45,713 bases of DNA, from positions 1 through 45,713 of the forward strand of contig JAGHZR010000032.1 in the NCBI GenBank assembly GCA_017745295.1, given 5' to 3'. The position numbers and the translations under genes were made by a program. Positions within the stretch are counted from its first letter, which is position 1. Each line of letters begins with the position of its first letter. Under the pieces are notes generated by a model. That model was given only the letters and a program-made list of their open reading frames with translations. It made no database searches and was not told the DNA's origin. Of the stretch, positions 34,950-43,204 are shown in pieces. This DNA comes from Novosphingobium sp. (GTDB lineage: Bacteria; Pseudomonadota; Alphaproteobacteria; Sphingomonadales; Sphingomonadaceae).

Positions 34950-36368
34950 ATGTCATCGCCGCGCTCTAGGCGCCCCGGCGTGACCCTCGGCGATTCTCCG
35001 CGCGCGCAGCGCAAGTCCGGCAGCATTGGCCTGACCGGGGTGGCCGTGTTTTCGCTCCCGGTCCTGCTGTTCCAGGCCGTCGAACTGGCCTGGCGGTCCT
35101 ACCTGCCCGCTTTCCTGACCCAGACCGTCGGCATGACGCTGGCGCTGGTGGGGGCGCTGATGCTGGGCGTACGGGTGCTCGATGCGCTGGCGGATGTCGT
35201 GCTCGGCTGGGTCAGCGACATGGTCCCCACCCGGTTCGGTCGCCGCGCGCCGTGGATGGTCGTGGGTGCGGTGCTCGTTCCCCTGGGCGCGCTGCTGCTG
35301 TTTCTGTCGCCGCCGGGAGCGGGACTGGGGCGGGTGATCGGCGCCAGCCTGCTGCTGCACATGGGCTACTCCTTCATCGTCACCCCGCACGGCGGCTGGG
35401 GCCTTGAACTCTCCGACGACACGGGCGAGCGCACCCGGATCATGGGGGCCAAGGTCTGGTTCGGCGTCATCGGTGCCATCGGCATGCTCGCGCTGATCGG
35501 GCTGCTGGAGGGGCGGTTCGGCTTCGACATTCGTGCCTTGGCGATGGTGCTGGGCACCGTCATTGCCGCAGCGGCGCCGGTGACGGTGCTTGCCGTGGTG
35601 GCGATGTTTCGCGAACCCGGCCCGGCTGCGGCGGCTCGGCCGCGCGGCTCTCCTCTCGCCCTGGCGCGCGATATGATGGGCGATCCGGACTTGCGGCGGA
35701 TCCTGGTTCTCTACCTGCTGTGCGGCACGGCCGATGCCGCGACGGCGGGCACTTTCCTGTTTCTGGTCGGGCCGGTTCTCGGCCTGACAGGTCAGGCCGC
35801 GCTGTTCATGCTGATCCAGCCGGTGATGACGCTGTTCATGCTGCCGATCTGGGCGAAAGTGGCGGATCGGATCGGGCGGCGCCGGGTTCTGGGCCTGGGC
35901 TTCGGCTGGCAGGCACTGGTCATGCCGCTCGCCTTGACGGTCCCTTCGGGCAATGCCGTGCTGTTCGGCCTGTTTCTGGCTTTGCGCGGGCTGACTTGCG
36001 GTGTCGACTACATGCTGCTGCGCGCCATGGTGGCGGATGTCGCCGAACGTGGGGGCGCAAGAAGAGCTGAATTGGGAGCCGAATTGGGAGCAGGCCGGGG
36101 ACCGAGGTCTTCCGCCAGCTATTATGCGCTGAGCAGCGTGACGCTCAAGCTCGCGCTCGGACTGGGCGGAGGGCTGGGACTCTGGCTTATCGGTGCGGCG
36201 GGCTTTCAGGCCGGGGGGCGGCCCGATGCGGCAGCCGCTCTGGCCGTTAGGCTGGCCTTCGTGCTCCCTTCGGTCATGGCGGGGCTGGGCGGACTGGCCC
36301 TCCTGCGCGGTGCCCGGTTCTCCCCGGCTCGATCCCTCTTGCGAAGGGGCGCGCCAGCGGCTAGCTGA
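34950..36368 (+). CDS. MFS transporter, GPH (glycoside-pentoside-hexuronide) family
   Basis: 472 residues, about 12 membrane segments. It has the MFS_2/MelB-type features LADVVLGWVSDMVPTRFGRRAPWMVVGA in loop 2-3, GWGLELSDDTGERTRIMGAK in the middle of the N-terminal half, and IWAKVADRIGRRRVLGLGFG in the C-terminal half. Members are cation- or proton-coupled sugar transporters, but many sphingomonad paralogues have unknown substrates. A cytoplasmic loop holds a short duplicated segment AELGAELGA, encoded by a 12-bp tandem repeat at 36070-36093. The start is uncertain: ATG 34950 lacks a ribosome-binding site and GTG 34980 is an alternative. It ends 49 bp before the cob riboswitch; a hairpin lies between them. 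Confidence 0.83.
   Translation: MSSPRSRRPGVTLGDSPRAQRKSGSIGLTGVAVFSLPVLLFQAVELAWRSYLPAFLTQTVGMTLALVGALMLGVRVLDALADVVLGWVSDMVPTRFGRRAPWMVVGAVLVPLGALLLFLSPPGAGLGRVIGASLLLHMGYSFIVTPHGGWGLELSDDTGERTRIMGAKVWFGVIGAIGMLALIGLLEGRFGFDIRALAMVLGTVIAAAAPVTVLAVVAMFREPGPAAAARPRGSPLALARDMMGDPDLRRILVLYLLCGTADAATAGTFLFLVGPVLGLTGQAALFMLIQPVMTLFMLPIWAKVADRIGRRRVLGLGFGWQALVMPLALTVPSGNAVLFGLFLALRGLTCGVDYMLLRAMVADVAERGGARRAELGAELGAGRGPRSSASYYALSSVTLKLALGLGGGLGLWLIGAAGFQAGGRPDAAAALAVRLAFVLPSVMAGLGGLALLRGARFSPARSLLRRGAPAAS
36070..36093 (+). repeat. 12-bp tandem duplication in the GPH transporter gene
   Basis: GAATTGGGAGCC at 36070-36081 is followed directly by GAATTGGGAGCA. It keeps the frame and codes for repeated Glu-Leu-Gly-Ala. 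The codons are poorer in GC than the neighbourhood, consistent with a recent small duplication. Confidence 0.7.
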
Positions 36369-36374
36369 GCCGTT

Positions 36375-36403
36375 CCTGCGGCCGTCGCTTCGGCGGCTGC
36401 GGG
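36375..36403 (+). terminator. hairpin between the GPH transporter and the cob riboswitch
   Basis: Arms 36375-36387 and 36391-36403 can form a 13-bp stem with three wobble pairs and a 3-base loop. It begins 6 bp after the transporter stop. No T-run follows, so separation of the two transcripts may be incomplete. Confidence 0.4.
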
Positions 36404-36414
36404 AGGATCGCGCC

Positions 36415-36618
36415 GGTGCCTCTAGCGAGGCTTAATAGGGAACGCGGTGAGGGAGGTTTCTTCCGAATCCGGGGCTGTCCCTGCAACTGTCAGCGGCGAG
36501 CAAGATGCCATGGCCTGCTTCGGCAGGCCGATCACTGGCCCCCGCGCGAAGTTTGCGCGAAAGCCGGGAAGGTCGCGCATCGCGCTTTGACCCGTGAGCC
36601 AGGAGACCTGCCGGCGCA
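36415..36618 (+). promoter_or_regulatory. cobalamin riboswitch (aptamer) of the cob operon
   Basis: Landmarks in order: opening hairpin GCCTCTAGCGAGGC (36418-36431), GGGAACGCGGTGAGG, GAATCCGGGGCTGTCCC, TGCAACTGTCAGCGGCGAGC, CACTGGCC, GCCGGGAAGG, and the B12 box GCCAGGAGACCTGCC (36598-36612). It precedes cobG and should repress corrin synthesis when coenzyme B12 is present. About 185 bases of leader follow before the chosen cobG start. Confidence 0.95.
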
Positions 36619-36803
36619 TCGGTCGCTCTTGCCGTGGTCCAGGGATAGGCCAAGGCCGGTACTCCGCGTGAGCGACGAAGCCGTGCGGCTGGGGCTGCAC
36701 CGGCGTGCAGGATGGGCGCTTGCCGCGCTGGCCCGTCACTGTCCGCGGACCGGCCCTTGGCCGGCAAGCCCCGGCTTTCGTCGCTGTCGCGTGGCAGGAT
36801 GCC
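36619..36803 (+). promoter_or_regulatory. leader / expression platform before cobG
   Basis: No gene seen. GGCCAAGGCCGG (36648-36659) can pair with CCGGCCCTTGGCC (36750-36762) with one bulge. Alternatively GCCGG (36760-36764) can pair with CCGGC (36771-36775), followed by TTT, a small terminator-like hairpin. The two share bases 36760-36762 and so exclude each other. The cobG ribosome-binding site GCAGGAT lies at 36793-36800. Whether control is by termination or translation cannot be decided here. Confidence 0.35.
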
Positions 36804-37964
36804 GTGGTGCCTACTTTCCGGAGGTCCCCTTTCGCCGTTCGCGGCTGGTGTCCCGATGCCTGGCATCCGATGATGGCGGGCGACGGGCTGATCCTGCGCG
36901 TGAAGCCGCGCCATGCGCGGCTCCTGCGCGGCGAAGTGGAACTGCTGTGCGACCTCGCGACCCGCTTCGGCAACGGCGCGATCGACCTCACCAACCGCGC
37001 CAATCTCCAGATCCGGGGCCTTCGCGAAGCGGATGTGGCGCAGGCACTGGCACTGCTGGTGCAGCAGGGGCTGGTCGAGGCTGCCCCCGATGGCGAAAGG
37101 CGCCGCAATGTGCTGGTCGCGCCTGACTGGTCCGAAGGCGACACGACCTGGCGGCTGGCCGATGAACTCATGGCGCGGCTGCCCGAACTGCCGGACCTTC
37201 CGGGCAAGATCGGTTTTGCGATAGACCTCGGCGCGGCGCCGGTCCTGACCGAGGTTTCCGCCGATTTCCGGCTGGAGCGGGCGGCGGATGCGGCCTTGCT
37301 GCTGCGTCTCGACGGGCGAACAGCCGGTGTGCCTGTCCGCGCGGACGAGGCCGTCGATCGCATGCTGGACCTGGCGCGCTGGTTTGCCGTCAGCGGCGCC
37401 AGCGCCGCTGGTCGCGCCCGGCGCTTTGACGGCCCGCTTCCCGCTTGGGCGCGCGGCACCGTGCATCCGGCCAGTCCGCGCCCGCCGCTGGTGCCGGGAG
37501 CCTGTCTTTCCGGCGCAACCGGAGGACGGATCTGGGGCCTGCCGTTCGGGCGGACCGATGCCCCGGCCCTGTCCCGGCTGATGGCTGCGACCGGCGCGGC
37601 GGCCTTGCGGGTGACGCCGTGGCGCGCCCTCGTCACCGAGGGCGGCAACACGCATGCCGTCGAGGGCTTCCTCACCGATCCCGCCGACCCCCGTCTTGCG
37701 GCCGATGCCTGTCCCGGCGCGCCCGCCTGCCCGCAGGCCACCGTCCAGACCCGCGCGCTCGCCGAGCGTCTGGCGCCGCATGTTTCCGGCCGTCTTCACG
37801 TCTCGGGTTGCGCCAAGGGCTGCGCGCGGGGCCGCGCCGCCGATGTCGCGATCACCGGGCGCGACGGCGCCTTCGACCTTGCATTCCAGGCGCGGGCCGG
37901 GGACCCGCCAGTGCTCTCCGGCCTGACTCCGGAGCGCCTGCTAGCCCATTTCGGAGCTTATTGA
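36804..37964 (+). CDS. cobG: precorrin-3B synthase CobG
   Basis: 386 residues from the GTG at 36804, which has GCAGGAT a few bases upstream and places the conserved FAVRGWCPDAWHPMMAGDGLILRV near the N-terminus; an in-frame GTG at 36705 would add low-complexity sequence. It is a nitrite/sulfite-reductase-like protein: FGNGAIDLTNRANLQIRGL and the 4Fe-4S ligands in DACPGAPACPQ and HVSGCAKGCARG. It uses O2 to turn precorrin-3A into precorrin-3B, so the pathway is the aerobic one. First gene of the cob operon behind a cobalamin riboswitch; its stop overlaps the cobH start by one base. Confidence 0.93.
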   Translation: MVPTFRRSPFAVRGWCPDAWHPMMAGDGLILRVKPRHARLLRGEVELLCDLATRFGNGAIDLTNRANLQIRGLREADVAQALALLVQQGLVEAAPDGERRRNVLVAPDWSEGDTTWRLADELMARLPELPDLPGKIGFAIDLGAAPVLTEVSADFRLERAADAALLLRLDGRTAGVPVRADEAVDRMLDLARWFAVSGASAAGRARRFDGPLPAWARGTVHPASPRPPLVPGACLSGATGGRIWGLPFGRTDAPALSRLMAATGAAALRVTPWRALVTEGGNTHAVEGFLTDPADPRLAADACPGAPACPQATVQTRALAERLAPHVSGRLHVSGCAKGCARGRAADVAITGRDGAFDLAFQARAGDPPVLSGLTPERLLAHFGAY

Positions 37965-38593
37965 TGGCCTATCTCTACGAAAAAGACGGCGCGGCGATCT
38001 ACCGGGAGTCGTTCAGGACGATCCGGGCCGAAGCCGATCTCGCGCGCTTCGCGCCAGTGGAGGAACGCATCGCCGTGCGCATGATCCATGCGGCGGGAAT
38101 GGTTGAGCTTGCCGCGCATATCCGCTTCTCGCCGACCTTCGCCGAAGCGGCGGTCTCGGCGCTGGAGCGCGGGGCACCGATCCTCTGCGACGCGCGCATG
38201 GTCAGCGAAGGCATCACCCGCGCCCGCATGCCTGCCGGAAACCCGGTGATCTGCACGCTGAACGACCCGCAAGTGCTCGATCTCGCGCGCGACATCGGCA
38301 ATACCCGCTCCGCCGCCGCGCTGGAACTCTGGCGGCCGCATCTGGAGGGCGCGCTGGTGGCGATCGGCAATGCGCCGACCGCGCTGTTCCACTTGCTCAA
38401 CATGCTGGAAGACCCGGCCTGCCCGCGCCCGGCGGCGATCATCGGCTGCCCGGTCGGCTTCGTCGGCGCCGCCGAGTCCAAGGCGGCCCTGTGGGAGGTG
38501 CAGCCGGTGCCGTGCTGCGTGGTCGAGGGTCGCCTTGGCGGCAGCGCGATCACCGTGGCGGCGGTCAACGCGATCGGGAGCAGCGCGGAATGA
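37964..38593 (+). CDS. cobH: precorrin-8X methylmutase CobH
   Basis: 209 residues, the family length. Conserved elements are DGAAIYRESFRTIRAEADL, RMIHAAGMVELAAHIRFSP with the catalytic His, GAPILCDARMVSEGITRARMPAGNPVICTLND, GNAPTALFHLL and GCPVGFVGAAESKAAL. It moves a methyl group from C11 to C12, forming hydrogenobyrinic acid from precorrin-8X. ATG overlaps the cobG stop (TGATG) and the stop overlaps the cobI start by 4 bp. Confidence 0.97.
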   Translation: MAYLYEKDGAAIYRESFRTIRAEADLARFAPVEERIAVRMIHAAGMVELAAHIRFSPTFAEAAVSALERGAPILCDARMVSEGITRARMPAGNPVICTLNDPQVLDLARDIGNTRSAAALELWRPHLEGALVAIGNAPTALFHLLNMLEDPACPRPAAIIGCPVGFVGAAESKAALWEVQPVPCCVVEGRLGGSAITVAAVNAIGSSAE

Positions 38594-39327
38594 GCCCAAG
38601 TTCCATTCACGGCACCGTTCACGGCGTCGGGCTGGGGCCGGGCGCGCAGGACCTGCTCAGCGTGCGCGCCGACCGTCTGGTGCGCGGCGCCCGCCACGTC
38701 GCCTATTTCCGCAAGGCCGGAAGGCCGGGGCAGGCGCGCCGGATCGTCGAGGGGATGCTGCGCGAGGACGTGGTCGAATTCGCGATGGAGTATCCGGTGA
38801 CGACGGAGATTCCGCTTAGCGATCCGCGCTACAACGACTGTCTGGCCGAATTCTACGCGCGCTGCACCGCCCATCTCGATGCACTGGCCCGCGCGGGCGA
38901 GGACGTGGTGGTGCTCTGCGAGGGCGATCCGTTCTTCTACGGCTCGTTCATGCATCTCTACAGCCGTCTGGCCGGATCGGTGCCGGTCCGCGTCGTGCCG
39001 GGGATCACCGGCATGTCGGGCGCCTGGACCGCCTGCGGCTTGCCGATGACCTGGGGCGACGACGTGCTCACCGTGCTTACCGCGACTTTGCCGGAGGACG
39101 ACCTCGCCCGCCGCATCCGCGATACCGATGCGCTGGTGGTGATGAAGATCGGTCGCAACCTCGCCAAGCTGCGCCGCGCGGTGGCGCTGGCCGGGCGCGA
39201 GGGTGAGGCCTGGCTGGTCGAACATGCGGCCATGGCCGAGCAGCGCGTCACGCCGCTTGCCGAAGCGAGCGAGGTGACGCCTTACTTCTCGATCCTGCTG
39301 ATCCACGGCCAGGGGCGGCGGCCATGA
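38590..39327 (+). CDS. cobI: precorrin-2 C20-methyltransferase CobI
   Basis: 245 residues, SAM-dependent tetrapyrrole methylase fold. The N-terminal GVGLGPGAQDLLSVRADRLV, the central VVVLCEGDPFFYGSFMHLYSRL and VRVVPGITGMSGAWTACGLPMTWGDD are CobI/CbiL features. It methylates precorrin-2 at C20 to give precorrin-3A. The start ATG overlaps the cobH stop by 4 bp (ATGA), as its own stop does with cobJ. Confidence 0.96.
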   Translation: MSPSSIHGTVHGVGLGPGAQDLLSVRADRLVRGARHVAYFRKAGRPGQARRIVEGMLREDVVEFAMEYPVTTEIPLSDPRYNDCLAEFYARCTAHLDALARAGEDVVVLCEGDPFFYGSFMHLYSRLAGSVPVRVVPGITGMSGAWTACGLPMTWGDDVLTVLTATLPEDDLARRIRDTDALVVMKIGRNLAKLRRAVALAGREGEAWLVEHAAMAEQRVTPLAEASEVTPYFSILLIHGQGRRP

Positions 39328-40100
39328 ACGCGGCGGAAAGAGGCGGCTGGGTGGCCGTGGTCGGCCTTGGGCCGGGAGGCGAGGCGCAAGTCACCCCCGA
39401 AGTCACTGCCCTGCTGGCCGAGGCGACCGACGTGATAGGCTACGCGCCCTATGTCGCCCGCGTGGCGGTGCGCGAGGGGCTGGTGCATCACGCCAGCGAC
39501 AACCGCGTCGAACTGGAGCGCGCCGCCCATGCGCTGTCACTCGCGGCAGAAGGGCGGCGGGCGGTCGTCGTGTCCTCGGGCGATCCCGGCGTCTTCGCGA
39601 TGGCCTCCGCGCTGTTCGAGGCCTGGGAGCAGGGGGCGCCTGCGTGGCGCGATCTCGACATCCGCGTGCTGCCCGGTATTACCGCGATGCTGGCCGCCAG
39701 CGCGCGGGCAGGGGCGCCGCTCGGGCACGACTTCTGCGCGATCAACCTCTCGGACAACCTGAAGCCCTGGGCGCTGATCGAGCGGCGGCTGCGGCTGGCG
39801 GCGGAGGCGGATTTCGCGATGGCCTTCTACAACCCGCGCTCGAAAGCGCGCCCGGACGGTTTCGCGCAGGTGCTCGACATCCTGCGCGAGATTTGCGGGC
39901 CGGAGCGGCTCATCCTCTTCGCCCGCGCCGTCTGCACGGCGGAAGAGCGCTTGAACGTCGTCACCCTGGCCGACGCCCGCCCCGAAATGGCCGATATGCG
40001 GACGATGGTGATCGTCGGCTCCAGCACCACGCGGCTGGTCGAGCGCGGGTCCGGCAGCGCGCGGCCTCCGGTGCTCTACACGCCGAGATGGGCGGGATGA
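39324..40100 (+). CDS. cobJ: precorrin-3B C17-methyltransferase CobJ
   Basis: 258 residues of the tetrapyrrole methylase family. VVGLGPGGEAQVTPEVTALLAEATDVIGYAPYV, VVVSSGDPGVFAMASALFE, VLPGITAMLAASARAGAPLGHDFCAINLSDNLKPW and DFAMAFYNPRSKARP are typical of CobJ/CbiH. It adds a methyl group at C17 and contracts the ring to precorrin-4. Its last 25 bp overlap the 3' end of cobK, which is on the opposite strand. Confidence 0.97.
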   Translation: MNAAERGGWVAVVGLGPGGEAQVTPEVTALLAEATDVIGYAPYVARVAVREGLVHHASDNRVELERAAHALSLAAEGRRAVVVSSGDPGVFAMASALFEAWEQGAPAWRDLDIRVLPGITAMLAASARAGAPLGHDFCAINLSDNLKPWALIERRLRLAAEADFAMAFYNPRSKARPDGFAQVLDILREICGPERLILFARAVCTAEERLNVVTLADARPEMADMRTMVIVGSSTTRLVERGSGSARPPVLYTPRWAG

Positions 40101-40825
40101 GCGAGCCAGTCCATCACGTCGCCGACTGCATGGACCGTAGCGCGGGCGGGTATGAAGGGGCGGTCGATCATCAGCACCGGCAGGCCCAGCCGCCGCGCCG
40201 CGACGATCTTGGCCTCGGCCCCCGTGCCGCCCGCGTTCTTGCAGACGATGAGGTCGATGCCGTGCTCCTGCAGGAGGTGCGTGTCGCCCTGCGCCGTGAA
40301 CGGGCCGCGATCGACGACGAGGCGGTGATCCGGCAGTGCGGGCGGGACATCCGGGCTGTCCACGAAGCGCAGCAGATAGCGGTGCTGGGGCTGGGCGGCG
40401 AAGGCCTCGACATGCATCCGCCCGAGCGCGAGCATCACCCGGCGCGCCGGGCCGGAGAGAGCGGCCACGGCGGCGGCGATATCCGGCACAGTGTGCCAGC
40501 GGTCGCCGGGAAGCGGCTGCCACGCCGGGCGCGTCAGGGCGATAAGCGGCACCCCTGTCGCTTCGGCGGCGGCCACCGCATGGGCGCTCATCGTTGCGGC
40601 GAAAGGATGGGTCGCGTCGATCAGGCGGGTGACGCTCTCCTCGCGGATATGGCGTTCGAGGCCGCTCACTCCGCCGAAGCCGCCGATGCGGATCGGGACC
40701 GGCTGGGCGCGCGGGTTCGCCGTCCGTCCGGCATAGCTCAGCGTGGCGCTGAGGCCGCGCTCCGCCACGGCGGCGGCCAGCGCGCTGGCTTCGCCGGTGC
40801 CGCCAAGGATCAGGATATGCTCCAT
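40076..40825 (-). CDS. cobK: precorrin-6A reductase CobK
   Basis: 249 residues, normal CobK length. It shows the NADPH-binding start ILILGGTGEASALAAAV, SYAGRTANPRAQPVPIRIGGFGG, LIDATHPFAATMSAHA, ALTRPAWQPLPGDRW and the end ICKNAGGTGAEAKIVAARRLGLPVLMIDRP. It reduces precorrin-6A to 6B. It is the only cob gene here on the minus strand: its start ATG (40825 to 40823) overlaps the cobL ATG (40824-40826) in CATG, and its 3' end overlaps cobJ by 25 bp. GGAGAAGG, inside cobL, serves as ribosome-binding site. Its promoter must therefore lie within cobL. Confidence 0.96.
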   Translation of the reverse strand: MEHILILGGTGEASALAAAVAERGLSATLSYAGRTANPRAQPVPIRIGGFGGVSGLERHIREESVTRLIDATHPFAATMSAHAVAAAEATGVPLIALTRPAWQPLPGDRWHTVPDIAAAVAALSGPARRVMLALGRMHVEAFAAQPQHRYLLRFVDSPDVPPALPDHRLVVDRGPFTAQGDTHLLQEHGIDLIVCKNAGGTGAEAKIVAARRLGLPVLMIDRPFIPARATVHAVGDVMDWLAHPAHLGV

Positions 40826-42041
40826 GTCTGACCTTCTCCAGAAGCCGTGGCTCACGATCGTCGGCCTGGGCGAGGACGGGATTTCCGGCCTGTCCGAGGC
40901 GGCCCGCACCGCCCTTGCAGAGGCCGAAGTGGTGACCGGGGCCGTGCGGCATCTCGGCCTGCTGGGCGACTTGCTCTTGGGACTTAGTGCGGAATGCCGG
41001 CCATGGCCAGTGCCCTTTGCCGAGGGGGTGGCGCCGCTGCTTACCTTGCGGGGGAGGCGGGTGGTGCTGCTGGCTTCAGGCGATCCTTTCTGGTTCGGCG
41101 CGGGAACGGTGGTGACGCGCGAACTCGCCCTCGGCGAGTGGACCGCGCATCCGGGGCCTTCGACGTTCGCGCTCGCCGCCGCGCGGCTGGGCTGGGCGCT
41201 GGAGGCGACGCTCTGCATGGGTCTCCACGCCGCGCCGCTCACGCGCCTGCGGCCCCATCTGGCGCCGGGGCTGCGGGCGCTGGTGCTGCTGCGGGACGGC
41301 GCGGCGGTTCGCGCGCTGGCGGATTATCTGTGCGCGCAGGGCTTCGGGGAATCCGCGCTCGTGGTGCTGGAAGCGCTCGGCGGCCCGCGCGAACGGGTGC
41401 GGCAGGCCACGGCGGCGGGCTTCGACCTTGCCGATATCGCTCATCCCGTCGCGGTGGCGCTGACTTGCGCCGGAGCGGGCCGCGTGGTGCCCTGCGCCTC
41501 GGGGATTGACGACGACTGGTTCGATCACGACGGCCAGATCACCAAGCGCCCGGTGCGGGCGCTGGCGCTTTCCGCCCTCGCGCCCCGGCCCGGCGAGACC
41601 TTGTGGGATATCGGCGCGGGCTCGGGTTCGATCGCGATCGAATGGCTGCTGTCGGGGCGGGACCTGAAGGCTCTGGCCTTCGAACGTGACCCGCAGCGCG
41701 CCGTTCGCGCGCGCGACAATGCCGAGGCGCTCGGGGTCGGGCATCTGGAGGTCGTCGAGGGACCGGCGCCCGACGTTCTTGACGGACAGCCGCAGCCCGA
41801 TGCGGTGTTCATCGGCGGCGGCCTTTCGCTGCCGCTGGTCGAGCGGCTACGACGATTGCGAGCGGGAACCCGGTTGGTCGCCCATGCCGTCACGCTGGAA
41901 TCGGAAGCGCTGCTGGCGCAGTGCCAGTCCGGCATGGGCGGCAACCTGCTGCGCATCGAGCTGGCGCAATCGGCGCCGCTCGGCAACAGGCGCGGCTGGA
42001 AGGCGCACTATCCGGTGGTGCAGTGGAGCGTCACGCTGTGA
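40824..42041 (+). CDS. cobL: precorrin-6Y C5,15-methyltransferase (decarboxylating) CobL
   Basis: 405 residues with two fused domains. The N-terminal tetrapyrrole methylase domain (about 1-210; CbiE-like) has LTIVGLGEDGISGLSEAARTAL and VVLLASGDPFWFGAGTVV. The C-terminal domain (about 230-400; CbiT-like) has a SAM motif ETLWDIGAGSGSIAIEWLLS and RDPQRAVRARDNAEALG. It methylates C5 and C15 and decarboxylates the C12 acetate, giving precorrin-8X. ATG 40824 was chosen for its AGGATCAGGAT site, which lies inside the antisense cobK gene. The stop overlaps the cobE GTG by 4 bp. Confidence 0.97.
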   Translation: MSDLLQKPWLTIVGLGEDGISGLSEAARTALAEAEVVTGAVRHLGLLGDLLLGLSAECRPWPVPFAEGVAPLLTLRGRRVVLLASGDPFWFGAGTVVTRELALGEWTAHPGPSTFALAAARLGWALEATLCMGLHAAPLTRLRPHLAPGLRALVLLRDGAAVRALADYLCAQGFGESALVVLEALGGPRERVRQATAAGFDLADIAHPVAVALTCAGAGRVVPCASGIDDDWFDHDGQITKRPVRALALSALAPRPGETLWDIGAGSGSIAIEWLLSGRDLKALAFERDPQRAVRARDNAEALGVGHLEVVEGPAPDVLDGQPQPDAVFIGGGLSLPLVERLRRLRAGTRLVAHAVTLESEALLAQCQSGMGGNLLRIELAQSAPLGNRRGWKAHYPVVQWSVTL

Positions 42042-42406
42042 TCGTGGCGGGCTTCGGCTTTCGGACGGGTGCGGCGCCGTCCTCGCTGCGCGATGCTTTC
42101 GAGGTAGTTCGTGCCGATTGCGTTAGTGAAATCACGGCCTTGGCCGCTCCGGCCGACAAAGCGCAGCCGCTTGCGCCGCTTGCCGCCGAATTGGGCGTTC
42201 TGCTCGTCGCCGTCGCACCCGAGATGCTTGAACGGATGCCTACCGCGACCGTCTCGCCCGCCAGCCTGGCCGCCCGCCGCACCGGAAGCGTGGCCGAGGC
42301 CGCAGCGCTGGCGGCGGCAGGTCCCGGCGCCCGCTTACTGATCGCGCGCTGTGTTTCGTCCGATCGCATGGCGACTTGCGCCATCGCTCAGGGAATTTCG
42401 ACATGA
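42038..42406 (+). CDS. cobE: cobalamin biosynthesis protein CobE (CbiG C-terminal type)
   Basis: 122 residues from the GTG at 42038, which overlaps the cobL stop (GTGA). VAGFGFRTGAAPSSLRDAF at the N-terminus is the start of the CobE/CbiG_C domain; SLAARRTGSVAEAAALAAAGPGARLL is another conserved part. The family is homologous to the C-terminal domain of CbiG. CobE is found in aerobic cob operons and binds tetrapyrrole intermediates, but its exact role is not settled. The stop overlaps the cobM start by 4 bp. Confidence 0.88.
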   Translation: MIVAGFGFRTGAAPSSLRDAFEVVRADCVSEITALAAPADKAQPLAPLAAELGVLLVAVAPEMLERMPTATVSPASLAARRTGSVAEAAALAAAGPGARLLIARCVSSDRMATCAIAQGIST

Positions 42407-43194
42407 CCGTTCACTTCATCGGCGCCGGTCCCGGCGCACCGGACCTCCTGACCCTGCGCGGGCGAGATCTTATCGCCGCCAGCCCGGTCTGTCTCTATGC
42501 CGGTTCGCTGGTGCCCGCCGCCGTGCTCGACCATTGCCCGCCGGGCGCGCGGATCGTCAATACCGCGCCGATGGACCTCGACGCGATCATCGCCGCCATC
42601 GCCGAGGCCCACGGCGAGGGCCTCGACATTGCTCGTCTCCATTCGGGCGACCTCTCGATCTGGTCGGCCATGGGCGAGCAGATCCGCCGTCTGCGCGAAC
42701 TCGGCATTCCCTTCACCGTCACGCCGGGGGTCCCCGCCTTCGCCGCTGCCGCTGCCGCATTGGAGGCCGAATTGACGGTGCCGACGATCGCCCAGTCGCT
42801 GGTGCTCACTCGCACCTCCGGCCGGGCCAGCGCGATGCCGGAAAGCGAAAGCCTGACGCGTTTCGCCGCGACCGGCAGCACGCTGGCGATACACCTCTCG
42901 ATTCACAACCTTGCGAAAGTCGTCGAGGAGCTCTCTCCGGAATATGGACCGGACTGCCCGGTCGCGGTGATCTGGCGGGCAAGCTGGCCGGACGAGCGGG
43001 TGGTCCGCGCGACGCTCGCCACGGTCGAGCAGGCAGTGGACGGCAGCATGGAGCGCACCGCGCTGATCCTGGTCGGACCGGGATTGGCGGCCGATGCGGG
43101 CGCGGAGGTACGGAGCAGCCTCTATTCGCAGGATTACGACCGCCGCTTCAGGCCGCAATCGGCGGAGTCACGCTTTGCCGGAGAGCCGGGTTGA
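42403..43194 (+). CDS. cobM: precorrin-4 C11-methyltransferase CobM
   Basis: 263 residues, tetrapyrrole methylase family. VHFIGAGPGAPDLLTLRGRDLIAASPVCLYAGSLVP, ARLHSGDLSIWSAMGEQIRRL, TVTPGVPAFAAAAAALEAELTVP, SLVLTRTSGRASAMPE and LSIHNLAKVVEEL are CobM/CbiF signatures. It methylates precorrin-4 at C11 to give precorrin-5. ATG overlaps the cobE stop; cobF follows after 10 bp. Confidence 0.97.
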   Translation: MTVHFIGAGPGAPDLLTLRGRDLIAASPVCLYAGSLVPAAVLDHCPPGARIVNTAPMDLDAIIAAIAEAHGEGLDIARLHSGDLSIWSAMGEQIRRLRELGIPFTVTPGVPAFAAAAAALEAELTVPTIAQSLVLTRTSGRASAMPESESLTRFAATGSTLAIHLSIHNLAKVVEELSPEYGPDCPVAVIWRASWPDERVVRATLATVEQAVDGSMERTALILVGPGLAADAGAEVRSSLYSQDYDRRFRPQSAESRFAGEPG

Positions 43195-43204
43195 GGAACG
43201 GGGC

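Noticed and set aside
36705..36803. Longer CobG N-terminus from an in-frame GTG at 36705
   Set aside because: Adds 33 residues of proline/arginine-rich sequence not expected in CobG. The GTG at 36804 has a better-placed ribosome-binding site.
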